Source: Symsagittifera roscoffensis (taxonomy: Eukaryota; Xenacoelomorpha; Acoela; Convolutidae). From it: DNA of 64,000 nucleotides. This document shows, piece by piece, positions 24,605 through 35,436 of the stretch (positions within the stretch are counted from its first letter, which is position 1; the number at the start of each line of letters is the position of its first letter). The stretch covers positions 10,014,539 to 10,078,538 of the forward strand of contig NC_087070.1 of the NCBI RefSeq assembly GCF_963678635.1, given 5' to 3'. The position numbers and the translations under genes are program-made. Below the pieces are notes generated by a model. The model saw only the letters and a program-made list of their open reading frames with translations. It was not told where the DNA came from and made no database searches.

Positions 24605-26811
24605 TGGCGCAGTCAAACAGCAACGAATCAAACGTGAGAGGTATACCTTCATTTTGGCAAAACCACACAGTGGACCCACCAATTCCTTGGGAAGAGTGGA
24701 GCGATCTATTCCAGCTAGCAATAATCGCGAAAGAGAGTATCGACATCGAAAATCTTTTGAATCCAACGGAACGATATCACCCACCTCTCCCAACATTGGA
24801 AAATCGGCCGGAAAACGAATCCGACGCTCAAAAAACATCACGCATCGAGAGGAATATTCAAGAACAAAAGAGATTCGATGATGAAGAAATGGCCTCAATA
24901 AAGTCAGAAACCAAGAAATTCAACGGCATGAGACTGGAAGAGGCGGACAAAAAACTAAGATCCATACTTTATCTAGCCCTCGGAAACGAAGGAAAGAAAA
25001 TATTCGGCCAAAAGTTCACGAGAGTCAAAGTTCTACAAATTTCTTTCAAAGAATTTTGGGAAAATTTGTCCACAGCTTTTGTGAGAAAAACAAACATAAC
25101 CTTCGAAAGACACAAACTCCTAAACAGAAAACAGAGGGACAGAGAATCATTAGAACAATTCTGGCGGGCACTGGCAGAAATGGCAAAACGATGTAACATT
25201 CCCACAGGAGAAGATGAATGGATTAGAGATATTTTTATTAATAATATGAAGAATTCAGATATCCAACGGAAACTCCTCGCGGAAACCTTACCACCACTAG
25301 AAGCCTTAAACGTAGCACTGATTGACAAAAAAGGAATTACAAACCACATCAAGATGACGAGTACTTTTAAATCCAGCGGATATTCTTCCAACAAATCTTT
25401 TAATCATTTTATTGTAAAAAGAGAACTCACCCTAAACATCGAAAGAAATAACACATGTATGAAATGCGGCGGAAATTTTACAAAAGGACATCTAGCGGTT
25501 TGCCCTGCTAAAGATACAACATGTGAATATGATACGACTTGTAAATATGTAGGACATTTTACTAGACTCTGTAAATCACGCCGTAAAAATGTAAATATTG
25601 TGGATAGTCAAATTGTAAATAATACAGATCATCATTATCCTTCGGAACAACCAGATGTACATATTGACCACGCTAATAGAGAATGCTGTGGAGTAATCAA
25701 CGCATGGTCAGAGTCTGGACAAAGCGATAACGATGATTACTCTGTATTAAACGTTACAACTATATACGACGATCAAGGAAAGGAACTGAAGAAACTACTA
25801 AATATCGGCTTAGGAAATGAAAACCAAGTAATTCTCAACATACAGGTGGATTCAGCAAGCCCTGTAAGCTTCCTTAAACAGAATGTGTTACACGAGTTGA
25901 AACTACGAGACCCCTACGTGAAAATATATCCAGTGGATAAGGCTACCAAGGAACTCTATTGTGGATTTACGAACAATGCAATAAATATCACTGGAAAAGT
26001 AATTGTCCCAATTTTCTCAAATGGATGGTCCCACAAGGAATGTCACTTCTTCCTAACTCAAGGTCATGAAAGAAATATCTTGGGAAATGACAATTTACCA
26101 AAAGTCGGAATCGAAGTTTCACAAAAACAATACGCAACATTCACAAACAAGAGAACCTGTAAGTCTATCAATTCAGTTACCTCACTTGACATAGATAATG
26201 AAATAGAAATGATTGGAAAAACCTTCAAACAACTATTCCTTCGGATTGGAAAAATAAAAAATCAAACAAAAATAACACACTTTCATGAACCATTAAAGCC
26301 AATTCAACTAAAAGGCAGGAGGGTCCCTTTACACTTACTGGATTCAGTAAAAACAGAATTATACAGGCTTAAATCCGAAGGACACATCAAAAAATTAGAA
26401 AACTGTGACGAGGAGAGATTTATTAGTCCGATAGTTATTACTTGTAAAAAAGACAAATCGATAAAGCTAGCCCTATATTCAAAATTTATCAACAAACAAA
26501 TCTACAAGAACAAATATCAGATGCCTAATATACACGAATTAGTTGATAACGTAGCGGCTCAAATTTCAAACAATTCCGTCGGAGAAGTATGGTTTACAAA
26601 CCTAGACCTAAAGAACGCATATAGTCAACTCGCGCTGGACAATTTTACTAGCAGCCAATGCAATTTTAGTCTAGTCGGCGGAGATATAACAGGCACTTAT
26701 CAATTTTTAACGGGTTTTTACGGACTCGGCGATATGCCAAACGAGTTTCAGAGAGTCATGGACTCAACTTTGGGAAACATTCCTTTTACAAATTGCTACC
26801 TCGACTTGTAA
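24604..26811 (+). CDS. Ty3/gypsy-type Gag-protease-RT polyprotein, truncated in RT
   Basis: A single uninterrupted frame of 735 codons. Residues about 1-250 are a Gag capsid-like helical region (for example SFKEFWENLSTAF and a later ESLEQFWRALAEMAKRC). Residues about 285-330 contain a zinc-knuckle region, C-x2-C then H-x4-CPA and a second GHFTRLC block, in the style of Mag-like Ty3/gypsy elements, though the spacing in the second knuckle is unusual. A protease-like motif VDSASPVSFL has Ala where Gly is usual. The RT part contains HIKKLE..., SPIVITCKKD, FTNLDLKNAYSQL and the GLGDMPNEFQRVMD block. The frame stops at NCYLDL, where the second Asp of the YxDD box would follow. RNase H and integrase are absent. 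The 5' end is well preserved, so the copy is fairly young but cannot be autonomous. Confidence 0.85.
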   Translation: MAQSNSNESNVRGIPSFWQNHTVDPPIPWEEWSDLFQLAIIAKESIDIENLLNPTERYHPPLPTLENRPENESDAQKTSRIERNIQEQKRFDDEEMASIKSETKKFNGMRLEEADKKLRSILYLALGNEGKKIFGQKFTRVKVLQISFKEFWENLSTAFVRKTNITFERHKLLNRKQRDRESLEQFWRALAEMAKRCNIPTGEDEWIRDIFINNMKNSDIQRKLLAETLPPLEALNVALIDKKGITNHIKMTSTFKSSGYSSNKSFNHFIVKRELTLNIERNNTCMKCGGNFTKGHLAVCPAKDTTCEYDTTCKYVGHFTRLCKSRRKNVNIVDSQIVNNTDHHYPSEQPDVHIDHANRECCGVINAWSESGQSDNDDYSVLNVTTIYDDQGKELKKLLNIGLGNENQVILNIQVDSASPVSFLKQNVLHELKLRDPYVKIYPVDKATKELYCGFTNNAINITGKVIVPIFSNGWSHKECHFFLTQGHERNILGNDNLPKVGIEVSQKQYATFTNKRTCKSINSVTSLDIDNEIEMIGKTFKQLFLRIGKIKNQTKITHFHEPLKPIQLKGRRVPLHLLDSVKTELYRLKSEGHIKKLENCDEERFISPIVITCKKDKSIKLALYSKFINKQIYKNKYQMPNIHELVDNVAAQISNNSVGEVWFTNLDLKNAYSQLALDNFTSSQCNFSLVGGDITGTYQFLTGFYGLGDMPNEFQRVMDSTLGNIPFTNCYLDL
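24605..24614 (+). other. Candidate tRNA primer-binding site
   Basis: TGGCGCAGTC immediately follows the CA that would end the LTR. This word is used as primer-binding site by many Ty3/gypsy elements. It overlaps the first codons of the gag frame, whose ATG starts at 24604. Confidence 0.45.
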
Positions 26812-26989
26812 AAGTAATTTGCACTAAGTAGTTAGTCAATGGTATACATCTTAGTACATCGGTCACTCCGCGCAAAGCTGCAACTTGCACTAGTTGCAGC
26901 TTATTTATAGAAGTATCAATCACCGCGCGAGACCTAGCTGCACAAGCGTAGTGCCTGATTGGTTCTATTACTGCTCCGTAAAATCTCTT
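26812..26989. other. Sequence after the RT break
   Basis: No RT, RNase H or integrase continuation could be read here in any frame. It contains a near-duplicated word (gctgcaacttgcac, tagttgcagc) that forms a short hairpin. Confidence 0.4.
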
Positions 26990-27650
26990 TCAACTGACCC
27001 CGTTTGAATCCGACGGCGCCTTCAGGAACGATATCCTACGAACGGCTTTGCTCGCTGACCGCTTGCACTGCTTGAAAAAATTGAGGCAAGGATCGAAAAA
27101 CAAACCAATAATTTCAGGAAGCTTGTGACCCAAAGCAAGGTTTCACACATCGTGACTTGTTTGGCGAATCGTGTTGGAAAAAAATCAAAATAATGGAAGA
27201 AAAGACAGAACCCTGAGAAACGCCTGCATCTCCAATCTTGGATGAAAACAAGGCGCCTGTCTCTCAGCTAATTTGCCAGTTAATTACTTAAACTATCCAT
27301 CTCATACAGATGCCATAAAAGTTTAAGTTATGTACGATAGCATACCATGTCGAAGGCTTTGAATAAATCTAAGATGGCCAGCATAGTACTTTCAGGTGGA
27401 TTAATAAAAAAGTTCAGTTGATAATTCCACAGTATTGGAGGGGACAAAAACCGTGCTGATGTTCAGCTTTAGTGAGGCTCTTTGCAAGAGTTGGTGTAAG
27501 CGAGTTTTTTTCTGCAAAAAAGCACAAACCTCTCGAAGGCGGTCCTTTATATGATAGTATAAATTGGGCATAGTGTAGGAGTGCGGTTTTTATCAGAAAC
27601 TTCAAGTTTTTGCAAAACCGCAATGTGTATTGGGTACTCGCAGACATTCG
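26990..27650 (-). pseudogene. Decayed non-LTR (LINE) reverse transcriptase fragment
   Basis: On the minus strand, separate frames give the expected order of LINE RT motifs. First comes LTPTLAKSLTKAEHQHGF at about 27440-27510, corresponding to the Q.GF block. Next is MLAILDLFKAFDMV at about 27341-27384, the catalytic A motif. Last is DAGVSQGSVFSS at about 27195-27235, corresponding to the G.PQGS.L.P B motif. Frame changes and stops separate the blocks. No YADD motif was found. It is a dead fragment of a LINE of the jockey/CR1/L2 type; the clade cannot be set by eye. Confidence 0.65.
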
Positions 27651-27689
27651 CGTCTTTTCATTTTACTGTGATTCTTCAACTGTTCCATT

Positions 27690-27800
27690 CTTTTTTAATC
27701 CATTTGCCCCGGCCATACCAACTGCAGGCGGATGACATTAGGATCCCTCCGCCTGGGACCGAAGTGGGATTCAAATCAACGACCCTCCTGTTGAATTGCA
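27690..27800 (-). repeat. Possible tRNA-derived (SINE-like) fragment
   Basis: The minus strand contains gttgatttgaatcccac, close to a Pol III B box (GGTTCGAATCC), next to the LINE fragment. No convincing A box or full tRNA fold was found. Confidence 0.3.
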
Positions 27801-29061
27801 AAGTTACAACTTCTTTCAACTATCACAAAAATTTATAGTCCGATGACAATCGCGACACTTAACACACATTGCGGCATTTAGATAGTTAGAACTAAATATA
27901 AGATCAAGTCAAGAAGCAATCAGTTTTGGGTTACAAAAAGATTTTTGGAAGGTTGCAATTAGCTTTGTTATTGAGATCAACTTTAAAATCAAATAGTTTC
28001 AGAAGCATAAATTAAATGCAGCATAAAAACCGCAAGTTTGTTCCAGAAGCATAATAACACACCAGCATAAAAACAGCCCAGAAATGTCATAAAATTAGGA
28101 AGTATGGCAGATCAGGTAAAAGACTTAAATGGATTGCGTTTGAAGAGAAGGAAGTATTGCCAAAGTGATTCAATTAGCTGCCGATTCTGAAGCCAAAGTT
28201 ACAACCGGATATAACTATTCCGAATATACTGCACACGAGAAAAAATCAACCCCAAGATTGTTCATTTTTCAGTGGGAAAAAATGAGCATGCTACAGAACA
28301 AAAGATTACTCATGCAATCTACAAAGAAAAACATTTTTAAAAAAGTTTGAAGTTCTCACGGCTCCTCGAGTCAAATTTCTGAACCTCATTAGGAAAGATG
28401 CTAAGTATGATTCTCCACGGTCACGAGAAGGATCAATTCTCTTTTAACACAAGAATAGCGACAACATATACTGCATATTTAAATCTCTACGCGGCCGGCG
28501 TTCCATTATAATAGTCTTGAGCGCCCACAAGTAGCTTGCGTCACCGTCAAAATCAAAAGAAATTAACGAGACTTAACTGAATGAATCAAACGACACATAT
28601 GGCATCAAAATCGAGGATTTTGAATCAAGCATCTCAAAAGGCAGGTCTGGAATGAAAAGAAGCGTCAAGATCTAATGTGATACAAGATGTGAAAATTTTA
28701 GAAAATCAATTATTCATTACCGGAAGCGATCTTTATTAAATAAACGAAAAAAAAATAGTTAAAAAAGAACCGGGAACACCGGTGGGATCAAAACCACTTC
28801 TTTGACAGAAATTTTCCAACATAAATACAGGCTCATCCGATCGTTCATTCAAATTTGAGCACAGAGGCGAAGCTTCTTATTACTTGTGATACAACGAAAG
28901 TGTACCAGTACCAGATACTAAATCGTCAGTGAGATGGACATAACTAAGTGAAAACAAAACTTGAAAAAACTGGAAATACAAAAAATTCAATCACAGAGAA
29001 CAGACGAGAAAAACAACCACTACCATTTGACAAGATTTAATATTTTCCGAGAGTCCAATAA

Positions 29062-29310
29062 GCCAGCAACACGTGGTTAGACGCCAATTGATCCGAACAC
29101 GAAAATTTCAAAGGAAATGGTTGTCATAAGAAAATCAACATTTTAGTTTTTAAATACGCAAAACGCAGTCTCTGAAAGACAGACGAGAAACACAGCATAA
29201 AACAAGCTTTCAGTGTTTTTCAAGTGTTTCTTAGGGCGACAACACGTGGATAGCCGCCAATTAAACCGAAAACAAAAATTGTCAAAGGAAACTGTTGTCA
29301 TAAGAAAAAC
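29062..29310. repeat. Local duplication with acaacacgtgg...tgttgtcataagaaaa
   Basis: Two diverged copies, 29062-29135 and 29234-29310, share cacgtgg, gccaatt, ccgaa, a tcaaaggaaa block and ttgtcataagaaaa. Both follow a gcgaagc-type motif at 28858, so they are probably internal parts of one larger repeat. Confidence 0.6.
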
Positions 29311-32300
29311 TTTGAAAGATTAAAAAGTTCGAACTTTTAACTTTCATAATACCAGCCGCCCTGATTTATCAAAAACATGATAAACCATTTTTATCCTTAC
29401 ATCGATGCAAAATAAGTTCACTAAACAAAGAGCCGAAATAATTTATGCCGAATAAAATTTCTAAGCGAAAAAACCCAAAAAACGGAAATATACCAGCCAG
29501 GTATAGTTATTTTAAAAAGCTACAGGAGTTAATCAAAGACACTTGAGACTACAAAGAAAACTGATAAGAGTAAAAAAAAATAGGGATGGCAAGTAAGCTG
29601 GCAAACTATAATCCGACTAATCAAATTTTCCCGGAAAAAATTTCAATTTCAGAAACTGAAAAAAAACAAGGTCCGACCGGGACTCGAGCCTCCGACATTA
29701 GACTTCAAAGGACCAAGTGGTCTGAAATTGCTATGGTTTGATAATTAAGCAACTTCCATTTAAATTAAACGTGTAACATAAATTTCTTACGGGAAAAACA
29801 GTCTAGTTCCCGATTACAAGACACTTGCTCTCCAACTGTAAGAATTACAAATTACAACAAAGAATCAAAAAACACTTTCAATTAGAATTCAAAAACCATA
29901 CAAACACAAAAAATGTAAAACAAATGTGGCGACTAAGCCGATGAACCATAAGCAGACAACCCATGCGACGATCATTTCTAGGTTTATAAAAAAACAGGGG
30001 ATTCGAGCGTAGTCCCTTAGCGGTCTAGTAGTTTTTGTACCCAGTAAAAATGCAAAAATGATTCAGTCTTTTGCTAAGCTAGCTGTTAGCCCAAAAAAGT
30101 CTCAATTCCAATTTGATAACATCCAATATAACATCCAAATTAATAATAACATCCGAGCAGCAATGAAATAGATACTGCCCAACAGATACTGCAACCGTAC
30201 AGTACATAAAAATTCAAAACGTAGATTTAAAACAGAAATTGGCACCGATCATACCGATCAAATTGGCACCCATCATAAACTACACAACAAAAACAAGGAT
30301 AGCCAATAACTGTGCAAGTAGCACAGAATGTTCCGACTACAGTCTTAAAAAACACAACAAAAAGTTTTTTTTTTTCAAATTAGTTTAGTTGTTTCGACGA
30401 GGTGAGATAAAAAGAATTGAACCAAAAATAGAGATTAGGCATATTCGACAGATAAAATAAGAAAAATGAAAAAAAAACTTACAAAAACGAAAAAAACTCA
30501 TTTAATTTTTGCAGTTGAATTTTGATTCAAATTACTCAAAAAACTAACCAAGCTCGAGTAAAATAAAGTTTTTACGCTTTAAATTTAGCTAATGTACGTC
30601 TTTAAGCCATTAAAATGAGCTATTATAAGCCTGCTGGCTCGCTTTATTCGCACAAATTAAGACGAAAAACCGAAAACTCCAAACCGTTTCTTCTCGAAAA
30701 AAAATATGTTTGATATTTCCAATGCCACTCATATCGCGACTGTAAGGGCTTTAATATGATATACCAGTTAACTCTCTCTGATGATTGTGATAGCTGATTT
30801 TGCGTGAAAGACAAAATGAAAAAAAACACCCGAATATAAAATTCCTCCCCATTTGTCGGACCAATCGCTTCATTGAGGTAAAATGAAAACTTCTAGCTGT
30901 TCTCTTTTCATATCTGCTTTAAAGCCATTAGGTTAGACTTGAAAATATAATCAGTTATCAGTTCCAGTTTCTGAACTCACCAGAAAGTATCTCAGTCCAG
31001 TTTATCACTCATTACCAGGGTTGCATAAAAAACTGATGTAATTCTCGATTGCTTTAAATACATTTTTTATTATTTTACTTGGATTTTTTTATTTCTGTTG
31101 AAACTATTTTGTTTCAAAATCAATTAATTCACGTGAAATTACTGAGTCAGCACCCGAAAGCAGAACACAAATTTTCCGCATTTTTCTATTCCCAATCGGT
31201 TTCTGAGACTGAAGTGGACAAATCCGAAAGTGCTGGGCTGTGTTTACCTCGGCACTCGGCAGGATGACGCAATAAACAGCGCAGTTAATTTTTATTCTTC
31301 GATTAACATCGGACTTAAATCAACGATTTAAATCAGGTTGACTTTAATCATGCAACCCTGATCATTACAAATGCTATTTAAGTTTAAAAAAAATCTGATA
31401 AGCCTGTAATAAATTCAATTAAAAATTATTCGTATCTATTTAGCCACTTTTTTCGACCCAAAAATTGCATTTCTAATCATGATAGAAAGGGCTGTATTGA
31501 GAGATCATATGCGATTCCATCAAAAATTCCGCTATTTATTTGCGCGAAGAAAAATCATACACTTTGTACTTAATCATTGGTTTGAAAAAAATTGAAGTTA
31601 AAGAGATTATTGATTTTACAAACCGAATGATAGAGAATAGTCATAGCTAAACAGCAGTACACTTTGACACATATTAGACCTGCCCCAGGAAATATACCCA
31701 ACAGACAAGTAAGTTTTTGGTTTGCGCCAACTACCGCGCCAACCCCACCATATCAATCGATTTAGGTTGATGAATAATCTGTTTCGGCTATTGTTTTTGG
31801 GCATGTTTTTTTTGTAGAATTGTTCGCAGTTTCCTTTTGAAATTCGAGAGCTTCGATAAAAGTTTTCGACTACTGCAAAAAAATGCATTTTTGCGCTGCA
31901 AATGAATTTTTGCTGGAGCGATAAAAAGGTCGCTTTGTGTTCCGTTAAAAGGTTTCGATTAAAAAATTCTTTCAGCGTTAGTATGCATTGGTTCCCCAGA
32001 CTCCTTTCGAAAAATTGAATTGGTCGGCCAAAATGGTTGCTGTAACATCAGTATCCTTAAGTCGTATTAAATATGAATAATACGTTCTCCTTTTCTTCTC
32101 TCTTTTAACAGTAACTGTGATCAAAAATAGGGCATAAGTTTAGCATTTTTGCATGCGATAGTCGCATTTTTCAAGCTGGAATATGAATTGTTCTGAAGTA
32201 TCAGACTTATGCAAGCCAATTTAATTTGATGCTTAGATTTAGGTAGTTTCAGCAGAGAATCAAGAAAAGTATAACATAAAGTTTCAGTATCCTCTTAAGA

Positions 32301-33039
32301 TATTATCACTATGTATGGAGTATTCGCAGAACAATGATGAAACATACAACAAAACAAAATTCAGTATAGTTCGGAAACAAACGATTTGAATGATTTTTAA
32401 TGAACAAAACTGAGTATACAAGTGCCTAACTTTTGAAATTAATTACATTATGTATATTTAACGCAGAGCGGCGAAGCAGCGCTTCGCAAACACAAGCGAG
32501 GAAAATGCGAAAAGGAGCGCTAAGCAGGCAAAATAAAGTGAAATAAGGAATAGATTAAAATTACACATTAAAAAAACAATGAGTATAAAAGCATCAGATT
32601 CTCACATCTGCTCCGTGAACGCTTGCCGTTTTACTAACACTGGTCGCCAATAAAGCAGCAACAGTTTATCAAATTGCCAATGTTATGTGGCAAAAATTCG
32701 ACCAAAAAAACATAACTACTTCAATGTTCCGAATTTGAATATCCGATCTGTTAATTAGGCCTCTCACGCCCTCGCATTTGTGCCACTTTCGCTTGGAAGT
32801 AGGCCAGTGGCTATCTACCTGTTCTAATATTTTTATCATATATTGTACTGATACGGAAATGCGTATTGTTCAAAATTTCAAAAAAAGGACTTTACGCTGA
32901 ATCCTAGTGTTTCTCTGCTTAAGTAGTCCATTAACCGCCTCTTTTAAGGAGAAAACTACTATTTGCTGCTCTTTAAATTGAAATCTTCCTGACAGATTCG
33001 GATCGGTTGTTTTCGGAAAAAGTGAAAAAGATTTTTAAA

Positions 33040-33560
33040 AAATGAGCAAAATCGAAAACTCGACTTTTCCTAAATCCATAATTTTTTCTCTACTAATGCG
33101 TAGGAATAGCCTCTGCTTTTCACGCCTTGATTTTTGAACCCTTAATATCAGATTTAGCTACAAGTTTTCGTGAATGGCGACGAAAATTCTAAGAAAACGG
33201 TAAACTTTTAAATAAAGAATTTTTACGCAGTCCATATCATCTTTACTACAAAGATACAGGGTAAAACAGACTACGCAGGGCATTATTTTTTCAAATTGCA
33301 GGGCATAGCCGCTTCCGCGGGTAAAATTAGCATAATTTATTTCTTTAGTTAAACCCTTAACCTCCTATTTGACAGGGTAGTTTTTGCGAAAAATCAAAAA
33401 GTTTTTTTTAAATTAACCACAATGTTAAAAATTAACCGAAATGACTTGCTTGGCGCCATAACTTTTTTAAACCAAATTTTGGGATGAACCGTTTGAGAAA
33501 GGGTGATCCCCATAATTTTTTCTTTTGAATTAAACCTTCCTCTCAGATTTGTTAATAAAA
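33040..33560. repeat. CATAACTTTT-family repeat, second locus
   Basis: Blocks such as ccataactttttta, cccataatttttt, ttgaattaaacc and ctcagattt recur in the same order as in the tandem repeat at 5281-5725. Divergence is high. Confidence 0.4.
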
Positions 33561-35436
33561 TAATAGGGAGCAACTAGTTAGGGAAGCATTATTACAGGGA
33601 AACGACGAACAAAAATGCTATTTCTGTACTTTTTCGCCATAATTTCTATTCCTCTTTTTAGTAAGTAGCGATTGAGCTAGGTCAAGAGCTGCGAAAATAA
33701 GAACAAATATTAGTTGCATTATTATACACAGGCGAGGCGGAGCTCCGCATCACCTGCGATACAACAAAAATAACTATGATTACCAGCAAATGAAAAGATA
33801 AATCAAAAATTGAAAAAAAGACCTTCAAAAAGTTCAAACAATTGCAAGGTGCACAAAAAAGTCCTGGAACAAAATTACCTGCATCATTAGAAACTTTACA
33901 AACTTGAATTTACAAAGCAAACAATTTTCAAAACTTTTTAATGATCAGCACAAAAAAAATCAAAAAATAGCAAAAAAAAAAATTGGAGCTCAATTACTTG
34001 CCCATAGCCGGAATACACTGAAACAATTTTTAAATTGAGTAATAAAACCCAAATTTTAGGCTCCTATGAAACAAACATTGATAGTCTTTATGAAAGGTAA
34101 ATGGCCTTTTTTTATTCAAAAGAACAGATAGCCAACAAGTAGTTGGACAAATGTAACTAAAAATGGAAACTGAAAAAACTAACTTTAGAATTTCTAAGAG
34201 AATCTCTTCATCACATTAAAGCTCTTTGAAGTTCAGGAATTGTGTATGATAGACAATTTTTGTTAAAATAATCCTATTTAAAGAAAACTGGATTCAATGT
34301 CTACTTTTTTTATTCCGCTGAGAGTTGGCAACATTTAAGTCCTTTTTGAAACTAGAAGCCATTGAAATTTTTGTAACCATTACACTTCCGCTTTTCGACA
34401 ATTGAACTTGCTTTTCTTTCGATAAAAGAAATCAATTGAATTACAACAAGAAGACAAACGTCAAACAACATTATAGCTTACAATCACTTCAAAACTGAAA
34501 AAAGAATTCAAACAAATTTGAGACTAAATTGAAGACATCAAGACCTCCAGAGACTAAAAACTTCCTGTATTTAAAGAACACTTTATAGAAAACTTGTAGG
34601 AAAAATTGCTTGATAGTAAAAGTCTAGTTGCCGATTTCACAAACGCATTGAAAAACTGCTTACTCCGCAATAATTTCCTATCCTTGAGAAGTGACTTGAT
34701 TGCAAAAAAATTTGATTGATTAACTTTTATTTAACTAATTAACAAAAGGAACAGACGTTGGACAACAAGCCAGGTAACGCGTATATCCATAAATGAATTA
34801 CTTTGAAACTACCACATCATTTAGGTCGATTGAAATTAATCGGGTGCTCCTAAAAAAATTCCCTATATTGAAAAAAATGAAGTACTGGTTTATTTGTTTG
34901 GTTACGCAAAAATGCCGTGGTCCCTAATAGCAACAGAGGTACAGTATTTGGATTAAATCTCCCACTGAGCATTTTAATTCTCTATGTTGTCAACAGAGCT
35001 GGAATATTCAGTTTAGTCGGTACGAATTCGGTTACCAACCCCAAGGCGTAGGTTCGAATCTCTCGCTTTATTTTGTTTTTAAGAATCGGCTGGACCAATC
35101 ATCTAAACTAGTTTTCTCACGGGACCAAACAAGTAAAATAGTACCAAAAAGGAAACCGAACACTCCAAAAAAAACTCAGACGATGCATTAGAATTAAATA
35201 CTCTTACTCGTTCTAATTCTGCTTTGATTTTCTTGTCGGAAATGTTTCCATTAGGCAATTTTCCTCAAAAACACCCATAAGTCCAAGACAAACTGCCGTA
35301 ATTTGAAGTTAAATCAACAGAATCACATTTTCGATATAGGATAATATCTTACAAAAGTTTTTTTTTTGGTGAAATGATTCAAATTTATCAAAAATAATTT
35401 TACATAAATAACACCTTTCCAGAACAAGTTTGATGG

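Larger units (their letters stand above)
27801..35436. other. Gene-free region of decayed repeats
   Basis: This 7.6 kb stretch has no frame that looks like a gene. It contains copies of the short gcgaagc motif (28858, 32459, 33724), tRNA B-box-like words (28782, 29680, 29997, 35051), a ~75-base duplication at 29062/29234, CATAACTTTT-type repeat blocks (33040-33560) and one copy of the ~450-base dispersed repeat (about 34125-34450). It includes the 3' flank of the ZP-like gene and the space before the plus-strand retroelement. Confidence 0.6.

Noticed and set aside
28104-28350. Possible BEL/Pao-like gag start (ATGGCAGATCAG, then a 61-codon frame)
   Set aside because: The similarity is only a few basic residues; frames are broken and no zinc knuckle, protease or RT follows.
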